Counted from the first letter of the stretch, positions 25,201 through 38,100 are shown. The stretch: 64,000 nucleotides of DNA from Setophaga petechia (GCA_024362935.1 JANCRA010000014.1:5103001-5167000), one strand, 5' to 3'. The notes: generated by a model from the letters alone, not told the origin. Numbers and translations are program-made.

Positions 25201-27609
25201 GTAGGACTTATTTACAGACACATCAGAAACACATTTCTGGATGACTGTGAATAACTTATTTCTAGATGATAGTAATTAACTCAGCTCTAACGAGTCAAGA
25301 TTGCTGCTTAGTGTTTAAATAATTTTTCGTTCTAGAAACTCCAATGATGAAACTCCAATAGATGAAACTTTTTATTTCATCTTAGAAGCAGCAGCAGTTC
25401 AACATCCCTTGTTTCAAACATGACTCCTGATTGCAAAGAGCATTCTTCACTTTTCTCTTTACAGTTGTTCACTAATATATTTCTATCTATGACCAATGTA
25501 TAAATTCAGTTTCACAGATGTGTTACACAGTCATCCAGAATTCAAGTTGATAAATGTGACTGAAAAGTTGAGGAAGGTTAAAACACAGCAGGGCATGACT
25601 TTCTACTAACAGGAGTCAGCAAAAACATTGAAAATGTTTCTTTAGAGGCAAGTGAAGTCAGGAGGAGATCTCTATTGATGCTTGTAGCTCTTGACTTGGA
25701 TCCATGGGTTTTGTTCAAGTGACACCAGTGTCATGAAGTGATAACGAAAGGTAATACCGTCCAACATAGAATTTTTAAAGTTACTAAATATGAAATGTTT
25801 AATTTTCTCAAAATGAAAATTGCCTTCTTTCTCCCATAGTACTCTTAACTGTTCCAGATGAAAATTACTGAGTCACCAGACAGACTTAATAATTAGAATT
25901 TAACAGAGTTTTTAACAATTTTATTTTTATTATTTATCTGTAATGAGCAAATTTGTAAAACCAAGGAAAGACTATAAATTAAAGCAAAGTGGTGCTAACA
26001 GAGTTCAAATGGTTTGAATTCTAGAGGGGGTTGTTAGACTGGCTTTTTTAGTAATCTGAAACTCTCCACGCTATGACTGGGGATTGGTTTTGAGGTAAAG
26101 TCAGAGTCGTGAAGAGATGTGTTATCTTTGATTAAATTTTACTTCTGAGGGGGTTTCATGACAAATAAGACACCCAAGGAGAGGTGAATTCCTGAAGTTA
26201 GTATGTCCAGAACCAAACCTGACTTTTTCCTTCGTAACCAAACTGTCCCCTAGTCCAACTTCTGACAATTGTTTTGCTTTGAACTCCTCCACTGTTTAAA
26301 ATTGTCTTTCTGGTTTTTTCACATGCTATCATTTCCTCTCCTTGCCATATCCAATATTGTTTCTGTTATTCAAAATGAGAAGTGGCACATCTTAGTGTAT
26401 GCAGAGCTTTGACCTGTTTTTATGCCTTAATTGGGATTAATACATTCCTGTTCTTTTATACATGCAATTACTTCTTTATATCTACTTAACAGATTCCTCT
26501 TCCATGTAATTTGTGTATTAATTTGCTGCAACAAGGACTGACATTTGAAAAACCCTGAAACCCTCCTTCTCCAAATATTTGGATGTTTTTAATTTTAAAG
26601 AATTTTGCTTTCTTTTAAAAATGAGTTACTTAAAATTAAATTCACATGTTGACAATTTGTGTCAAAACTAAACCAAACTTATCAATAAAACTGTTAGACA
26701 GGAAAGGTGTCACACCCTGTTCATCATGTGCATGTTGCTCACAGTCCGTTGGATGCTACATTAATTCCTGACAAGAGTCACTGTAATAAATAATTGGATT
26801 TGTTGATAGTGAAGCAAGACTAAATTGCTCAATCCTCTGCTCCAAATAGCTGACCACAGTTTTTACTAGCAGTGCCTGTCAGTTTAAAGCCAACCAATAT
26901 AATTGCCAGAACTAATTGTTTCCTTTGAGTGAAGTGTAGGTGAGTTTTTCAGACCTTGTTAGATAACTGGGTTGTCTAACCCTGCCTCTCTGTAAAAATA
27001 TCCTTCCTTTTCTGCCCCAGGCAGAAGTAATTTACAGTTACTCTTCTAATCACAGGAGATACACGATTGCAAACAGCATTTGTGGATGCTATGGGCAAAG
27101 AATCCCCTGGAACACAAGAGCCCCTGGCAGGAGTTGTCTGGAGCCATGGGGGGCCCACAGGCTGATCCACCTCCTGCACCAGGCTGGGGCCGGCCTGAAT
27201 CTGGCAAACTCCACTTCAAAATCAAATCCTCACATGTGGAGCCAAAATCCTGCCCGGAGCAGCTGGCGCTGGGCAGGAATGCTTGAGGTGCTGTGCACAT
27301 ATCTAGTAGTGCAAGTAGTAATGGTGGCCTAGAAGTGCTTTTGTGAGACAGTTCTTGCTGGTTTTCTTGGACTTGATCAAGAAATGGTAATTGAAATGGA
27401 TCATAATTGATTTCAGAAAGTTTTTAATGCAGCGTCTCTTAGTGCTCTGCGTTCTGCCATTTGAAAAAAATTAATTTTCTTTTGAAAAGCCCACTGTGTG
27501 CCTGGTCTCTTTGGAAAGGTTGGAGCCTGTGAATAGTATTATCATACATAATGGCTACCACTTACCATGTTCATTCTGATTATGTAAAACTGAAAATCAC
27601 TGCAGTGAG
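19223..27609. other. Intergenic, no gene recognised
   Basis: AT-rich DNA downstream of CDYL2. It contains a probable tiny CR1 scrap at 20572-20610 and an (AT)n tract near 23567. I see no splice-bounded exon, conserved protein motif or RNA gene. Some of 25.3-27.6 kb could belong to a longer CDYL2 3' UTR. Confidence 0.55.
20572..20610 (-). mobile_element. Possible short CR1 remnant
   Basis: AATCATAAAATAATTTAAGTTGGAAGGGCC resembles the extreme 3' end of CR1 in reverse orientation, but only about 39 bases can be matched, so it may be chance. The quoted stretch was read in two overlapping parts: AATCATAAAATAATTTAAG and TTGGAAGGGCC. Confidence 0.4.
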
Positions 27610-27625
27610 ATGAAGTTTCAATGTT

Positions 27626-27631
27626 TTTATT
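27626..27631 (-). promoter_or_regulatory. Candidate distal CDYL2 polyadenylation signal
   Basis: AATAAA on the minus strand, within TTTGAATAAAAACATTG. A T-rich downstream element lies about 35-50 nt further on. It is the last such hexamer before the sequence changes to mixed-composition intergenic DNA around 27.3 kb. Several upstream hexamers could give shorter transcripts. Confidence 0.5.
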
Positions 27632-27828
27632 CAAAGCAGCTTCTCACAACGTATAAATACTGCATATTAACACACATGAAAAATACAACTTCTAAGGCAC
27701 CCAGAAATGTGTCCATACACTAGTTACAGGACCATCAACAAATAAATTGTGTACAATTTGATCTAGACAGTCAAGATTTGCTATATCAGAAGATACAAGT
27801 CCCTCAGTACTGTACCAGTTTCAGAAAA

Positions 27829-29746
27829 TATTTACAACACTGTGATATAGGGGTGCCTGTACCCTTATAATATTATAATATGTACTCATCATTACAAATA
27901 TTAGAAACTGTTTTAGTCTGTTCCATGACATTCTGAAAAAATAACTTAAGGGCCTAATTTGCAAAGTTCTACAATTAATTATTTGTGCAAGTTCTGAAAA
28001 TAAATTTACATTGACATAACTTGTGAATTTTTGGTTCTTTGCTTCATCTCAGAGGTTTGGTAATAAGCCTTACCAATAGACATGCCATCCCAGCTGAACA
28101 TCACTCCTTTCCCAATAGCTCAGTGGATACATCTTTCCCCCTTACACCTGACATGGATGAGGATGCAGTGTTTGAATCAGAAGGAGACTGTTTGATCTCT
28201 GGTACAAATGTCAAACTAGTTCACTGGCAAAGGAACTAATGCTTGATTAGAATAATGCAATTCTTTGGTCCTTTGTTTTTTATGGAAGGCATAACATTTT
28301 TATTCACTAAAAATGGAAATCCTGTCTGTGAGCAAGCAAGCTAGTGAATGACTTTCAGTGTAGTATTTAAAATAGCAGTAAAGAGATTTAATATGGCTTA
28401 AAACATACGGTTAATTGGGCAGACACAGATAACACATCGAGGATAGCGAGTACCCAAATGTACTATGATAAGATTGTCTATAAGTCTCTTATGTAAACTT
28501 CTTTAGTGTCTCCTAAAGAGTGCTGGCTTTAGCCAGATTTGACTTTTATAGACCCAGCCACACAAAGCCTGAGATTAAACTACTATGGTTGGGAGCACAA
28601 ATGCACAGTTTATATATAACAAAGCCCATGCTGACAAGTCTACCTATGTTGTTCAAAAGAAACAACCCGTATTATCCTTTTCACAAGAAAAACTTAAGGC
28701 CCTGTACTCTGATTTGCTAACTTTCTTACAGCAATTATTTGGGGAAGTCCTTAGTGCTGCACAAGCAATTATGCAGCTTTAAAGATTTCTTGTACCTAAT
28801 GGTAAGGCTTATTCACAAATGCAATGCATTTATAAATTATATTTAAAACTGTAAAGGCTGGCAAAATAATTAAAAAACCCAAAACCAAAAATAAAACAAA
28901 CCCCAACCAAAATTGTTTGTTCATCCCTAACATTAAAAGAGCGTTTTATTCTAATGAAAAACTATTGGCACAAAACCGTTATATTATAGATTAAAAGAAC
29001 AGTTCATAGTAGTGAAAAAGATTGCCTAAAACGCATACCCTAACCTACCACAGAAATATAAAAGTTTATATTTTGAAAATATATACTGTATTAAAGTTTG
29101 TAAGCTTATTTATTTAAACAGAAATGTACTGAAATAGTAAACTAAGCAACACTTATCTACAGCAAAAATATACATGCAGGACAACACAAAATAAATCGCT
29201 TACCTTTAATATCTACAAATGCAAAACTGTAGAATTTTAAAGATTGTACAAAACAATTTACACAAGAATAAAATAACATACTTAAACAACAAATTGCATT
29301 TTTAATCTTAAATACTGTGAATATTAGTAAAGGTACCCAGACTAATATGTACAGTACATCTAGATATCTGAATACCTAGTAAGGATAGAAACACAAGAGA
29401 AAATTCAGATTCTGATATTTAAATACTGGAAAAGAAGCTTTCAACATTGTTATTACTCTTTTTTGAAGGGAAAATAGATTTCATGAAAACTAGATTGTAA
29501 CTGTATAGATATGAACAATTAAAAATGTTAACTATGGTTAACGCTTGCTTTAATGGAAAAATAATTATAGAAAATGTATTTCAACCATTCCTTTGTCATA
29601 AAAAATGCTAAGATACAGATATCTGAAAATTCAGATGAAATGGTGCAGTTTAAAGATCCAACAATGTAAGATTCTTCTCTGTTTGCAAATCTCTTTCGGA
29701 ACGCATTCCTTCACATTGCTGAGCAATCTTGCTATATTTATCTACA
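27829..29746 (-). promoter_or_regulatory. Cluster of five Pumilio response element motifs in the 3' UTR
   Basis: The transcript strand has TGTANATA, the core recognised by PUM1/PUM2, at 27829-27836 (N=A), 29154-29161 (G), 29210-29217 (G), 29346-29353 (C) and 29739-29746 (G). Four fall within 600 bases. My rough expectation from base composition is below one per 4.3 kb. Pumilio proteins repress or destabilise mRNAs through this motif; a role here is inference. Confidence 0.5.
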
Positions 29747-29921
29747 AAAACTAAGCATAGTATTGAAATAAACTTCCTAAAATCTTATTAACACATGACT
29801 AGGAGTTATGGCTCTCTGGACGGGAGTAAAGGAAATAAAGGAAATTGAGGAATCGTGGTACTTTCCATTGCCTTTTTTTCTTTTTCTGAAGGTGTATGCT
29901 GGAGGCCTGATTGTGCAAACT

Positions 29922-29946
29922 CGTGTGTGTGTGTGTGTTTGTGTGG
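29922..29946 (-). repeat. (CA)n tract in the CDYL2 3' UTR
   Basis: About 25 bases of alternating GT on the plus strand, slightly interrupted, giving a CA-rich element in the transcript. CA-rich tracts are bound by hnRNP L in other mRNAs. It is likely to vary in length between individuals. Confidence 0.8.
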
Positions 29947-30081
29947 TTTTCACTGGGGTCACCCCTCTTTTTCCAGGTGACTCCGTGTGCACCTGCCCTG
30001 CTGGGGGCCTGGGGCCTCCATCCAGTGTGCCCCATGGTGCTGCTGGCAGGTTGTGGACAAAAACAAGGGTTGGTATAAAAC

Positions 30082-30101
30082 AAGTGATGCATGCATCACT
30101 T
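30082..30101. repeat. Perfect 20-bp palindrome in the CDYL2 3' UTR
   Basis: The sequence equals its own reverse complement over all 20 bases, centred on TGCATGCA. The transcript therefore carries a UGCAUG motif, the RBFOX core, whichever strand is read. A second inverted repeat lies 11 bases away (30113-30130). Confidence 0.85.
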
Positions 30102-30112
30102 CAAATAGTTAT

Positions 30113-30130
30113 TGAAAGAGTTCTCTTTCA
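30113..30130. repeat. Short perfect hairpin, 8-bp stem and 2-base spacer
   Basis: TGAAAGAG, TT, CTCTTTCA on the plus strand. A 2-base loop cannot form a normal RNA hairpin without opening the top pair, so the real stem would be about 7 bp or fewer. It is noted for its closeness to the 20-bp palindrome. Confidence 0.75.
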
Positions 30131-31970
30131 GTTATTTTAAAATCAGCTAATGGTTTCAATAAGTTACTTAAGAAACATTTTAAACAGGCTAATTAGAAGC
30201 CAGATTCTGTCTTTTAAATGAAGAATTTCCATGAGAACTTCTGTATTTAGAGTAATGATTTCCTTAAAATTCAGTGGTACAATTAGGGCATAAAACCAGC
30301 ACTTTTAATTATTTGTGGAAAAAGAAATGTTACATTAATATGTTGAAGGCTCCTGTTTACTGTAATCACCTGTTTGTTAACTTTACAAAGGCTTTGTTGA
30401 AACTCTTTATGGAAATGCTAAGAGGGAGAAAGCGGAGCAGCCTCATTTGCAGAGGTTTAAATCATAATAAGTCACTGAGCTCAAGGGTGAAGAGCAAGTG
30501 CACAAATTACAAAGCAAACAAATGTGCAAAGCTTCTGCTTCAAGAGGTTTCAATTTGGGCGTACTGCAATGGCAGGTGAAGTCTCAGAGCATGCTCCTGT
30601 CCTTTCCACACAAACTGCCCCTAGCAGGAAAGAACTGAGAGAGATCCAGTGTTCAGAAGTCTGTCAGTGTCACTGAACAGTACTAGGATCACATTCCAAA
30701 AGAGCAGATTGGACTTTCCTTCTTTATTGTGGACTGCTTTTATGGATAGCCATAAGTTCGTGTAACAGGTGCTGGGGTGGCCAGATGTGGAGAGCTGGGA
30801 AAAGCAAAACAAAATCTCTGCCTCCACTGAGTTCAATGCCTAGCACCTTGTATAAACTGCTGGCCCACACCCAAAGGCCTCCAGAGCAGAAATTATCTCA
30901 CACCTGAGGATTCAGGCAACTAGACTAAGGCTCATAAGGATTTGCTTTTAGACTTCAGACCATATGGGTGTTTAACCTGAAAAACAGTACGATGCCACAC
31001 AAGGGCACCACTCACCCTGTTACTGATATCGGCTAACAGGAGTGTAGTAAACTTAAATAAAGCATCTGGTTGGTGAGCCCTTCAGTGCTCCTCAAGAAGG
31101 CAGAAAGTGAAGAGAGACTTAAGGGGGACTCACTGTGTCAGAACCCACTTTTTTTTTCTCTTAACCCTGGCAAATGAATCTGTTTTCATACATTTTTTGT
31201 ACAGTTTTACACATAGAGGAGCATGCACGTGGCTGTTTCATTTACTGCCCACAATATTCTGTGGGTTTTCTATATATTCTTTATTTTCCTACTCAGTTTG
31301 CTGCTAAAAATGTGTTTGCATTCTCATGTGATACCTTTAATTCAGTCAAAAGGGTAATATGAAAATAAGATCTGTGATCAATAAACAGCTGAATATGAAC
31401 ACAAAATAAATAAGTTAAATAAATTTAACAAAGAAAAAAATTCTAGAAGTTTTTGTAAACTAACTTTACATATTATACATATAAATTATCAGATTTTTCC
31501 ATTAAACTGTTAGAACTTAGAAAAAAATAATTATCATATTTCTAATGTATGATTTTTGGGTCTACCTAAGGTCATGCTGACCCGGATTTTAGACTGAGCC
31601 CTCTGTGTCAGCCCAGATGTGCTGCAACAGCAAGAATAAGTTAAGAAGGACAGACAAAATAAACCCTTACAGGTGGGTGAGCCTTGCTGGGCCTCAGTGG
31701 TGCTTCTCAGCACATGGAATGTAGAGTTGGATGTGGATGAGCAATGTGAAAGATGCAGCCTCTGCACAGGTTACGTGCACTGAACGCCTGCCCACGTCTT
31801 GGTTACACAAAATCAAACCAGCTACAAGCAGCTGTGCAGCTCACACAGCCACAGGCATTGGGATCACTGTCACAAATTCCTCACTGATGCATTGCCTCTG
31901 CTTCTCAAACATGGTCATGTCTGACTCTGGTCACAACTGGAGCAATTTCTCTTTAAGTTAGGCCAAGATA

Positions 31971-32129
31971 TCAGACTTCATAAATTTTGTCTTGCAAGTA
32001 GCTGAATAATGAATCCAGTCCTTTGGAAGAACTCCACAGCTGTTTTAACATCTGACACTCCTTCTCGTTCACCTCTTCAAGTCCGGATTTCAGGAAGCTC
32101 CGCACGAGACATTTGGACTCTTCCAACAC
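31971..32129 (-). CDS. CDYL2: CDYL2 exon 7: C-terminus and stop codon
   Basis: These 159 nt encode residues 455-506 and a TGA stop. The start is [16 protein letters not shown] after a pyrimidine-rich acceptor ending in TTTAG. The end is [10 protein letters not shown], the same C-terminus as human CDYL2 as I recall it. The frames of the segment are too short to stand out on length alone; the call rests on similarity, splice site and phase. The 3' UTR follows directly. Confidence 0.96.
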   Translation of the reverse strand: MLEESKCLVRSFLKSGLEEVNEKECQMLKQLWSSSKGLDSLFSYLQDKIYEV

Positions 32130-35100
32130 CTAAAGCCAAAACACAACTCAGTATTTTATTCTGAATCTGAAAAAATCACAATGGATAATGGCGTGACCAG
32201 CATTTTTATACTGACTCTGTTTTACAATCTAAATAACTCCTTTGGGCCCAGAAATTACATTTGATTTCTAGCCACAACTCCACTTGCTGATAGTCAGCAT
32301 CTTTAAGAATTGAGGTTGATGGGCTAGTGCCAGATTTTTAAAAGAATGAGGGATTCTAAAGTACCTTAGTTTATTGAAGGTCTGCCATAAAGCACAAGGA
32401 GCTGAACTCCCTCACATTGAAATGAAAATGTGTGAGGCACAATATACTGGCTACCTGTTTACTGAAAGGTGGCCTTTAAGGGTAGACATGTTGGAAACCC
32501 AAATGGGATGTCCATTATCTTTAACATAATTTTCCCTCATGTATTATTTCCTTATCAATACAGAAATTAATACTACAAATCCCTTTTTAAGACTATTTGC
32601 TTACATTTTTATAAAAGGGGAATATTTTGTAAAAGAATGATATTAAGCAAAACAAGCACCCTCTGACTGTGTTCTGGAGTTAGATTTACTTGGCAGATAC
32701 AACAAATGACCTGAGATCTTTGCAATAGAAAGCCCAGCCTCAAGCCCTTAGTAATTGTTGCAAGTTCTGAAAGGCACAAACTGCAGGTCCATGGTTGCTC
32801 CCACAGTTCAACTCATTTTTCCCAGACCCATTTTTAAACACTTTGAGATTGATTCCTTTAAATTAGTTTTTAAATACACATCACCAGTCTGTATCTCACA
32901 AGGAAATGAAGTGGTCAAACAAACCCAATAATAATTCCTACATTACTGATTTGCTGAGGACAGGAGATTTAATATAACTAACACAGTGTTCTGTGGGAAG
33001 GGAGGTGCATCCTCTTCACTCAGCTTTGTCAAGACCTTCATGTTAAGCCCAGTTCCTACATGTTGTGTGTTTCAACACTGCTATTGCAAAGTAGTATTTG
33101 TCTTTAACTCAAGTAAATGGTGTTAATAGCAAATCAAGGGCCCTGTGCATTTTTTGTGGTCTGTTTGTGAACAAGTCTTTGAAGGTTTATCTTTGTCCAC
33201 AAGTCAGCACTGGTCTTTCCAAGGGGTCTTGAGAAAATTTCATTGACAGCCAATAACAGTGAGAAAAGGAATAATTCACAGTAAAGCCTAGAGGTTTTCC
33301 CAACTCAAATAATACACATTATATCAGCATCATCAAATAAAATTCTGCTACATTTCCAGAGAGTTTCATTCTCAATGTCTTCTGTGAGATCTAATCTACA
33401 GTTTGTTTAATTAAAATTCTCTTGTGTCTCTACCTCCTTTTACAGCAGATCTTTTCAATGAAGCTGAGGGATGCTGAGACAGTTTCAGACATAGGAAATA
33501 TAGCAAGAAACTATAACAGTTTTCACTTTAATTACTGCAGTTTTATTGCAACCAGTATCACTTTCTTCACTGCATGTTTTTTAAACAAGGATGTGCCCAG
33601 AATAGGAGCATATCTGCCTGAAGGGAAAAACCTCTAGGAAGACAGGAAAGGATTTTCTTTCAACTTTTGTGTACACAAAAGGAAAGTTATAATACACTGT
33701 GACCAGAATGTGTTCAAATCCCTCTTGTCTGGATCTCACCTCTCCTTCACAGCAGAGCTTAGCTGGCACTATCCTACCCTTCTGTCTGGAACATTCTGCA
33801 CCAGGAGTGCAGGTGCAGAAAGAAGGCAGATTCAGCTGAAATCCTGTCCTGTAGGCCAGGACAAAGTGAAGGGCAAATCTGTTTTCTTACAGGTTTCCCA
33901 GTGCAGTTGTAGAGTTTCAGACTGTTACACCTTCATGAAAGAAACCTGTGCTAAAATCCCCTTTCAAAATCTGGGGCAAGAAGGTGCCACTCATTGAATA
34001 AATGCCAATATTGTGAAAGGAAATAACTCCCCCCATCCTGATCCCTGAAAAATGAGAAACTCCATGACCTCACTGATTCCCGTCTAGGTTTTCTGATGTC
34101 AGCCTTCTTTCACAGGTATGGTTGTGGAAACTGAGGTCCCACATGTGACAAGCTTTGGGAGCTCACCTTACCTCTGTGAAATGTCTGTGAAATTTAATGA
34201 GGGACTTTGATTTCTTACCACTGCACTGCAGGATGCCATTTCTTTCACTCGTAGCATCACTTCTTGGCTGAATGTTGTTGGCCAAAATACTTGTGACACC
34301 AGTCCTCTGCTGCAGGCTTCCTGTGCTGTCAGCTTTCTCCCACAGAACAACATTTCATTTGCCTGTGAAACCAAAAGACTCTGGTAATCTTGGGTTATAA
34401 TTCCCTTCAAATTTTTCGCATACTTGCCTGCTATTTTTATGATTAAATTACAAATGTTCTTCTGTATCTTTCCATACTGCAAAATACTTTAAAAGGAGTT
34501 TCAGTAGCTATTTAGGGATTGTGCAGGTGGCCAGAGCACAGCATGGGTTTAATTTAAGAGAAATGTGCTGGCATGCATGGTGAATGTGTATTGCTGATCT
34601 TACAAGAGTAACTATCAGTGATACTGTGTGGAGAGTCATGGAACCCAGTAGGAAATATTTGTGGGGCAAATTCTGATTTACTATACTGGTAAAAGCTAAG
34701 CAGTCTTACTGGAATCATTGTGGATTATCTTTAAAGAGCAGAGAGCAGTATCTGGCTGTATTACTGCCCACTCCTAACATGATGCAGACAACTACTCTGC
34801 AAGGTTATTCTGCTAATGTATTTCTTCATTTCTTTATCTACCATGACGTTGATAATCTTTGCTTTTTCAATCTTTCTTGTGTACAGCAGGTGTTGTATAT
34901 TGAATTCCAGGGTTATTCTGTCATAAGAAGTTGGTAGTGATTAGATATCCACAGATTTCATTTCCATTAAAGACAATTAAGAAAATTGTTTACTTTTTAA
35001 AGAGAGAAAGAAGATCAGGAATTTATGAAAGGTTCTTCAGCAAATTTGAGGTGGAAAACCTTACCAGTGCAACACCCAGAATTTGTGGGAATGTGTATGA

Positions 35101-38100
35101 TGAGCAGCCAGCTGGAGTGAGTCGGATTGTTGCATATGGTGTCTGAAACCAAGCCTTCTCACTTGCCCAAACGATATCACACAGTGGTAAAATAGAAGCT
35201 CCTAACCCCAGAGCAGGGCCGTTGATAGCAACCACAATTGGCTTCTTAAATTGAATAAAAGCTTTTACAAAATCCCTAAAATAAAAAATAAAAGAAAGAT
35301 CTTGAATACAGAAGTAACACATAAATATCTAAGTTTAAAGTACTTAATCTGAAAACAAATTAGAACCACAGAAGAACACAACAAATGCCCAGTTTTATGA
35401 GGTCAGAACTGCAAGATACTTTCTAGTTTGCACATGGGAAAGTCTGCTTATTTTTAGTTATTTAATCTTTCTGAGTACCTGGGCTATTGCATAGTTTTGT
35501 GTATGTTTTATATGGCCTGATTAAGTGGATTGCAGTGAGTGTTGTACTTTTTGTAGGAGGGTTTGGTTGGGTTAGTTTCACTTCTGAACCAGTAACTCCC
35601 GAGTTTGTATACGCAGCACTTCTTGGTTTGCTCCACAGTGGCTGGGATGGACCTTGTTTGGCTGCTGATGAAATATAATAGTCTGATTTTTTTTTTTCCA
35701 AAAAGTTCTCTTAGGATCCTGTGTCAAAGGTTACTGCAAGTCCCATCAGTGGACTGGGAGATTGTCATGTTTATGGCACCAGCAGAAAGAACAAGATGTG
35801 CAAAGAGGAGTCAGAGAAATGTTTGAACAGGACAACTGATCTTCAGTTGGGTCTTCATTGCAAAAATCTTCAGCAAAGCAGATGCCCTTGCCTGACTACT
35901 CCAGTAAAGTGATGAGAAATTACAGGGAAGTTAAATGTCATCGGATTCATCTGGATGAATGAACTAGAATATGTTAAATTCTGTGCAATGAGGAGATCTT
36001 TTAAATAAGCTACCTACCAGCAGCTGTGGAAAGACATCTGTTGAATGGAACAGCCTTTACACCAATTAGGAAAAAGCAAGAGTCTAATTGTGGGCAAATT
36101 ATGGGCTCCAGCAGCTCAGTGCACAGCAGGTATATGGAGGCAAATGAGATGCTCAGTTACTTTAGAAAAAAGACATGGATAAATCAAATTCCAAGCAAAA
36201 GAGGAGATTCTGTCCCTGTACTGGGTATTTATTAGATCCAGAGTGCATCTTTGCTGACAGATTTTAGGAAAGAACATTTTGTCAAATGTACCCTTTGATG
36301 AGTTGCTGCTCTCCCACTGAGGTCAAAAGGATCCAGGTCTCTGTACCTGAGCACAGGTGGGCCTTGCAGCTTAGAGAGCACATGTGGCAACTGGGCTGAA
36401 GTGCAGGGGCACTGGCTGTGTTTTAAATGAGGACAAAGAGTCTGAGATGACCCAGCATTAAATTTTCAATTAATACATTCTGTTTTTGAAGTCCTCTAGA
36501 AAGGAGGACCATGGGAAAACAGAGAATTGATGCAGCTCTGTTCACAGTAGTAAACCAGGAGATCACTGTCAAGACAAAGAGAGTGAAATAAGGAACATGG
36601 TTTTTGTCTGTTCACGATCATTTCTGTCTAGAGGAGAGCAGGGTTAAGGAGAGTTGTGATTAGTTTTTGTTGCAGATACAATGCTGTTCCCTTATCTCAT
36701 TATTTCTTTGGTTGTTTATGACTGAGTAGTGACTGTGGATCACTGCACCTCATTAATTCCAGAATTTTGAGAACCTCAGTAGTTACGTAAGTCTTTCAGA
36801 CAAGACTGCAGTTGTGAATAGGGATGTGATGAATGATAGGTAAAAAGAAAGCAAACTAAGGATAAATGGTGGCAGTAAATCTGAGGACCCTGTGGAGGCA
36901 GATAAAACCAGTGTTGTGGAGAGAAGCAGGAATCATGGTGATAAACGGGACTGGAAGTGAATATGGAAAAGCAATTTGGGATGTGGAGAGGAAACATAAT
37001 GTGGAGGAAGAATAAAGCAGAACACATTAATGGAGGGGAAGGGTTGAAGAAGTCTTCATACGAGTGATGAAGGAAGGGAGGACCTGGAGAGACTGGAACA
37101 CAAGAGAAGGCACAGAGAGCCTCTGTCGTGAGGGAGGAATGGGGAGCACAGAGGGTGGTAAAATGGATGGGTATGGAACATGCTTCCTCTAGGATGGAGT
37201 GGAAGGCTACAATACTGGGAGATGATGAGGGGAACAAATGCCTGCCTTTGATCTCCAGAAGCTGCAGTGAGCAGCACTCCATTTATCTTTCCTGTTTGGT
37301 GCCTTGTTTCAGTGGGTTGTCTCTGTACCCTGACCTTGGCACGTTTTCTTGTCTCCAAACCATAAGTTCACACAGGGAGTTTCTGGGCTACAGGATCCTT
37401 GTTTCAATTCAAAGCAGTCTTTGAAAAGCATTTCCCATTATAGCTGTTGTTGCACAGTAGATCCAAATGCTTAAATATAGGAAAAAGTGTCTGCAGGAGG
37501 CTTCTGGATTTGCTAGAGCATATCTGAGAGGCTGACCATGGAATACAGCTGGGATGCTCAGACACCTCTGCACTGTTCCAGGCTTTTGCTGCTGGTCAGG
37601 GCTTGTAGGCTTCACATCCAGGGCTGTACAGAAGCTGAGCAAGTAAGTTTGTCCTTGCCTTGTCTGTTTTCTTCTGAGCACACCCAGAATGTTGTGGCTC
37701 AGGTCCCACAGTGCTGCCCAGCTGCTGGTGTGAGCCCAGTGCTGGGAATGCCTTCCAGGAGTGTGCAGGCCACACTGTGCAGCCTCTGCCTTCTCCCTGC
37801 TCCAGGACAGCGTGGGGATGGTGGCAGCTCACTGGTGGGACTGGGATGGAGCTGGGATGGAGCTGCAGTGCTGCACACCCACCCATTGCCAACCCCCGTG
37901 GCTGAGGGCACGGCACCAATGACTGAACCATTCGTGGCAGAGGAGACTTGATAAGGATTGAAACTTCAGCTGTAACTTGTGACCCGTCCAGGAGAGCCAC
38001 GCTTTGGAACGTGGAAACACATGGCAACCAAGATTTCAAATTCACTTTGATACAAGTCTAACTTGATGTAAAGCAGTGGAGGCAGAGATCCAAGGATGTA

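Larger units (their letters stand above)
27610..31970 (-). other. CDYL2: Probable CDYL2 3' untranslated region
   Basis: About 4.3 kb of AT-rich sequence follows the stop without a coding exon. A long 3' UTR is expected for CDYL2. Candidate AATAAA signals on the transcript strand are at 31280-31285, 30723-30728, 28945-28950, 28299-28304 and 27626-27631. The last is followed by a T-rich stretch and is my choice of end, but an earlier or later end is possible. The stretch contains a (CA)n tract, five Pumilio-type motifs, a 20-bp palindrome and a small hairpin. No splice signals were needed to explain it. Confidence 0.6.

Noticed and set aside
36776..37282. 168-codon open frame on the minus strand in CDYL2 intron 4
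   Set aside because: Composition is dominated by Ser, Pro, His and Phe from a pyrimidine-rich tract; there is no domain, and it lies between well-supported exons.
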